Shown here piece after piece: positions 62,703 through 64,000 of a stretch of 64,000 nt of DNA. Position 1 is the stretch's first letter; each line of letters starts with the position of its first letter. The notes under the pieces were generated by a model, which was not told the DNA's origin, made no database searches, and was given only the letters and a program-made list of their open reading frames with translations. This DNA is from Oceanobacillus_B kapialis (GTDB lineage: Bacteria; Bacillota; Bacilli; Bacillales; Amphibacillaceae). A program made the translations under genes and the position numbers. The stretch is taken from NCBI RefSeq assembly GCF_042685265.1, contig NZ_JBHUMX010000013.1. One strand, 5' to 3'.

Positions 62703-62750
62703 TGTGGATAATGAAATAACTGAAATTGCCACGTCCAGCTCCAGTTCTTT
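62703..62750 (+). repeat. Short repeat with CCACGTCCAGCTCC block
   Basis: GTGGATAATGAAATAACTGA followed by AATTGCCACGTCCAGCTCCAG; a weaker relative lies at 29731. Confidence 0.45.
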
Positions 62751-62797
62751 GCCTCTTCCTGTTAGACAATTGTCAAAGAAGCATAAGAGTGAATGTT

Positions 62798-62974
62798 TTA
62801 CCCCGCCTTTACTAGAGGTGAACTAGAATACAATCACACCCTTACTGGCATTAAGTCCCGGAAACAATTAAGCTTTCTAAAGTAGGGAATCAACTGCCAG
62901 TACAGGTCCGATTCATTTAACTAGCATTTGGTAAGCGAGAGAGGGGAATCCCGCTAAATGAAGTTTCCCTTTAT
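62798..62974 (+). repeat. Dispersed structured repeat, copy 4
   Basis: ACCCCGCC, a 40-base insertion, CTTACTGGCATTAAGTCCC, then TAGGGAATCAACTGCCAGTA, CAGGTCCGATTCATTTAACTA, CATTTGG...GCTAAATG and AAGTTTCCCTTTAT. Same orientation as the other three. Confidence 0.85.
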
Positions 62975-63115
62975 TTACGCAACTATTGAATTAGTAAATA
63001 AGATTGATACTTACCTGAATAAAAAATTTAAAAAAATGAGATGAAAAGATAATATCGTATTCTATCACCCCTATTTTTTGCATACATTGATAGCAAACGA
63101 ATAAGGAGGGATGGT

Positions 63116-63604
63116 ATGAATGCGACAAGGCAAGATGCATGGACGCAGGATGAAGATATTATTTTAGCTGAAACAGTACTTCAACATATAAGGGAAGGAA
63201 AAACACAGCTTGAAGCTTTCAAGGAAGTTGCCAAACAACTCTCTCGAACCTCAGCAGCTTGTGGCTTTAGATGGAATGCCACCATACGAAAGCATTACCA
63301 GGATGCTATTCAATATGCTAAGGAAGAAAGGAAGCAAGGGGATAAAAAGCAATCTACACCCGTGTTATCTGGAAATGTAAATACTGAAAGAGATACAATC
63401 GAAACAGCCATTTCTTTACTAGAAAAGATGAGAACTGGGTTTATGGAGGAGATCCCGAGTAATAAACTTGAACAGGAAAAGCAGATTGAGCGCTTAAAGC
63501 AAGAAAATGACCAGTTACGCCAGCAATTACAAAGATATGATAACGCGTGGAAGGAAATGGGGAAACTGTGGGGTTGGGTTAAAACAGGCTCAACAAATTC
63601 CTAG
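63116..63604 (+). CDS. rsfA: Prespore-specific regulator RsfA (YlbO)
   Basis: A 162-aa DNA-binding protein with an N-terminal Myb/SANT-like domain (DAWTQDEDIILAETVLQHIR, SRTSAACGFRWNATIRKHY, about 5-65) and a C-terminal coiled coil (LEQEKQIERLKQENDQLRQQ). It matches RsfA, which adjusts sigma-F dependent transcription in the forespore. GGAGGG precedes the ATG. Confidence 0.92.
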   Translation: MNATRQDAWTQDEDIILAETVLQHIREGKTQLEAFKEVAKQLSRTSAACGFRWNATIRKHYQDAIQYAKEERKQGDKKQSTPVLSGNVNTERDTIETAISLLEKMRTGFMEEIPSNKLEQEKQIERLKQENDQLRQQLQRYDNAWKEMGKLWGWVKTGSTNS

Positions 63605-63677
63605 ATGTTGGGCATAACTATGTTAATGAAGGTGTAAAAGAGACGAATAACCAAAGCAATTATACATTACCCAAAAT

Positions 63678-63711
63678 AAAGACATGAATGCTAATCTCAT
63701 TCATGTCTTTT
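63678..63711. terminator. Bidirectional terminator between rsfA and ylbP
   Basis: AAAGACATGAATG-CTAATCT-CATTCATGTCTTT. Confidence 0.9.
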
Positions 63712-63731
63712 CGACCTTCTAGAAAGCCCGT

Positions 63732-64000
63732 TTAATTTGTTTCCTTTTCCTGTACTCCTTCAGGCATCCAAATAAGTGGATTCTCTCCTAGGTCTCTCTC
63801 CATTTCGTAATGCGCTTTTTGAAAGCCCATTTTTTCCCAAAATGCGTGGGAGTTAATTCTAGGATTTGTCTTAATTGGCAGGTTATAGCTTTTCGCAAAG
63901 TCAACCAATGCTTTCCCATACCCTTTTCCTTGATAATTTGGCAATACTTCAAGCTTCCATAATGTTAAATAGTCCTGCGGTGGTTCAAAGTAAGCATCAT
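63732..64000 (-). CDS. ylbP: GNAT N-acetyltransferase YlbP (N-terminus off window)
   Basis: An open frame enters from the right edge and ends at 63732; 89 residues are visible. The GNAT acetyl-CoA motif is LPNYQGKGYGKALVDFAKSY, followed by the usual NPRINSHAFWEKMGFQKAHY end of the fold. Position after rsfA matches B. subtilis ylbP. Acceptor substrate unknown. An internal TTG at 63944 could make the gene look shorter but cuts through the fold. Confidence 0.85.
   Translation of the reverse strand, partial: DAYFEPPQDYLTLWKLEVLPNYQGKGYGKALVDFAKSYNLPIKTNPRINSHAFWEKMGFQKAHYEMERDLGENPLIWMPEGVQEKETN

Overview
The window is a chromosomal core segment of a low-GC, endospore-forming Firmicute of the family Bacillaceae. 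The protein sequences look most like the halotolerant Oceanobacillus/Virgibacillus/Lentibacillus group; that placement is an impression, not a computed result. Gene order follows, almost gene for gene, the Bacillus subtilis stretch from patA-ykyB through ykuE-fadH-darB-dapH-dapL-ykuS-ykuV, yknUV, ktrC-rnjA-rpoY-def-ykyA-pdhABCD, SR1-speA-yktAB-suhB, ylaF-ylaN-ftsW-pycA, ctaABCDEFG and ylbA-ylbP (order recalled from general knowledge). I see no tRNA, rRNA, insertion sequence, prophage or CRISPR array.

Layout. 1-9 kb: signal peptidase I, a Spo0E-type phosphatase, patA, small Bacillus-type proteins, a Sco copper chaperone, a Tat-dependent phosphoesterase, fadH, and a czrA-czcD zinc efflux pair with its palindromic operator. 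9-13 kb: DarB, dapH, dapL, ykuS and a thioredoxin-like protein. 12.9-16.5 kb: a heterodimeric ABC exporter. 16.6-21.4 kb: KtrC, RNase J1, RNAP epsilon, deformylase and a lipoprotein. 21.6-26.6 kb: the pyruvate dehydrogenase operon. 27-31.6 kb: a betaine carrier, a polysaccharide deacetylase lipoprotein, the dual-function RNA SR1 with its peptide SR1P, and speA. 31.7-38.6 kb: small conserved genes. 38.9-43.5 kb: ftsW and pycA. 43.5-51.6 kb: heme A synthesis and the caa3 oxidase. 51.6-64 kb: the ylb block with rsmD, coaD, tmcAL, rpmF and rsfA.

How the genes connect. patA, dapH and dapL are the three enzymes of the acetylated diaminopimelate branch. pdhABCD and pycA control the fate of pyruvate. 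ctaA/ctaB make heme A/O for the ctaCDEF oxidase, with ctaG, a CtaM-like protein and Sco as assembly factors. Several genes are sporulation-linked (Spo0E-like, ylaJ, ylbD, ylbJ, rsfA, CsfG-like RNA). ricF (ylbF) belongs to the Y-complex.

Non-coding highlights. (i) A dispersed structured repeat occurs four times, always in the same orientation. (ii) An SR1 locus has a strong promoter and CcpN-like operators. (iii) A CsfG/ylbH-leader-like RNA lies between ylbG and rsmD. (iv) About thirty rho-independent terminators punctuate the units. Gene-poor stretches longer than 300 bases: 579-958 (a possible 27-codon ORF plus hairpin), 21410-21867 (pdh leader), 26638-27001 (two terminators, nothing else), 44528-45013 (ctaA/ctaB divergent promoters), 56115-56675 (terminator, then CsfG-like RNA) and 62628-63115 (two repeat elements).

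No wholly new multi-gene system was recognised. The dispersed repeat and the very small ORFs are the least explained elements.
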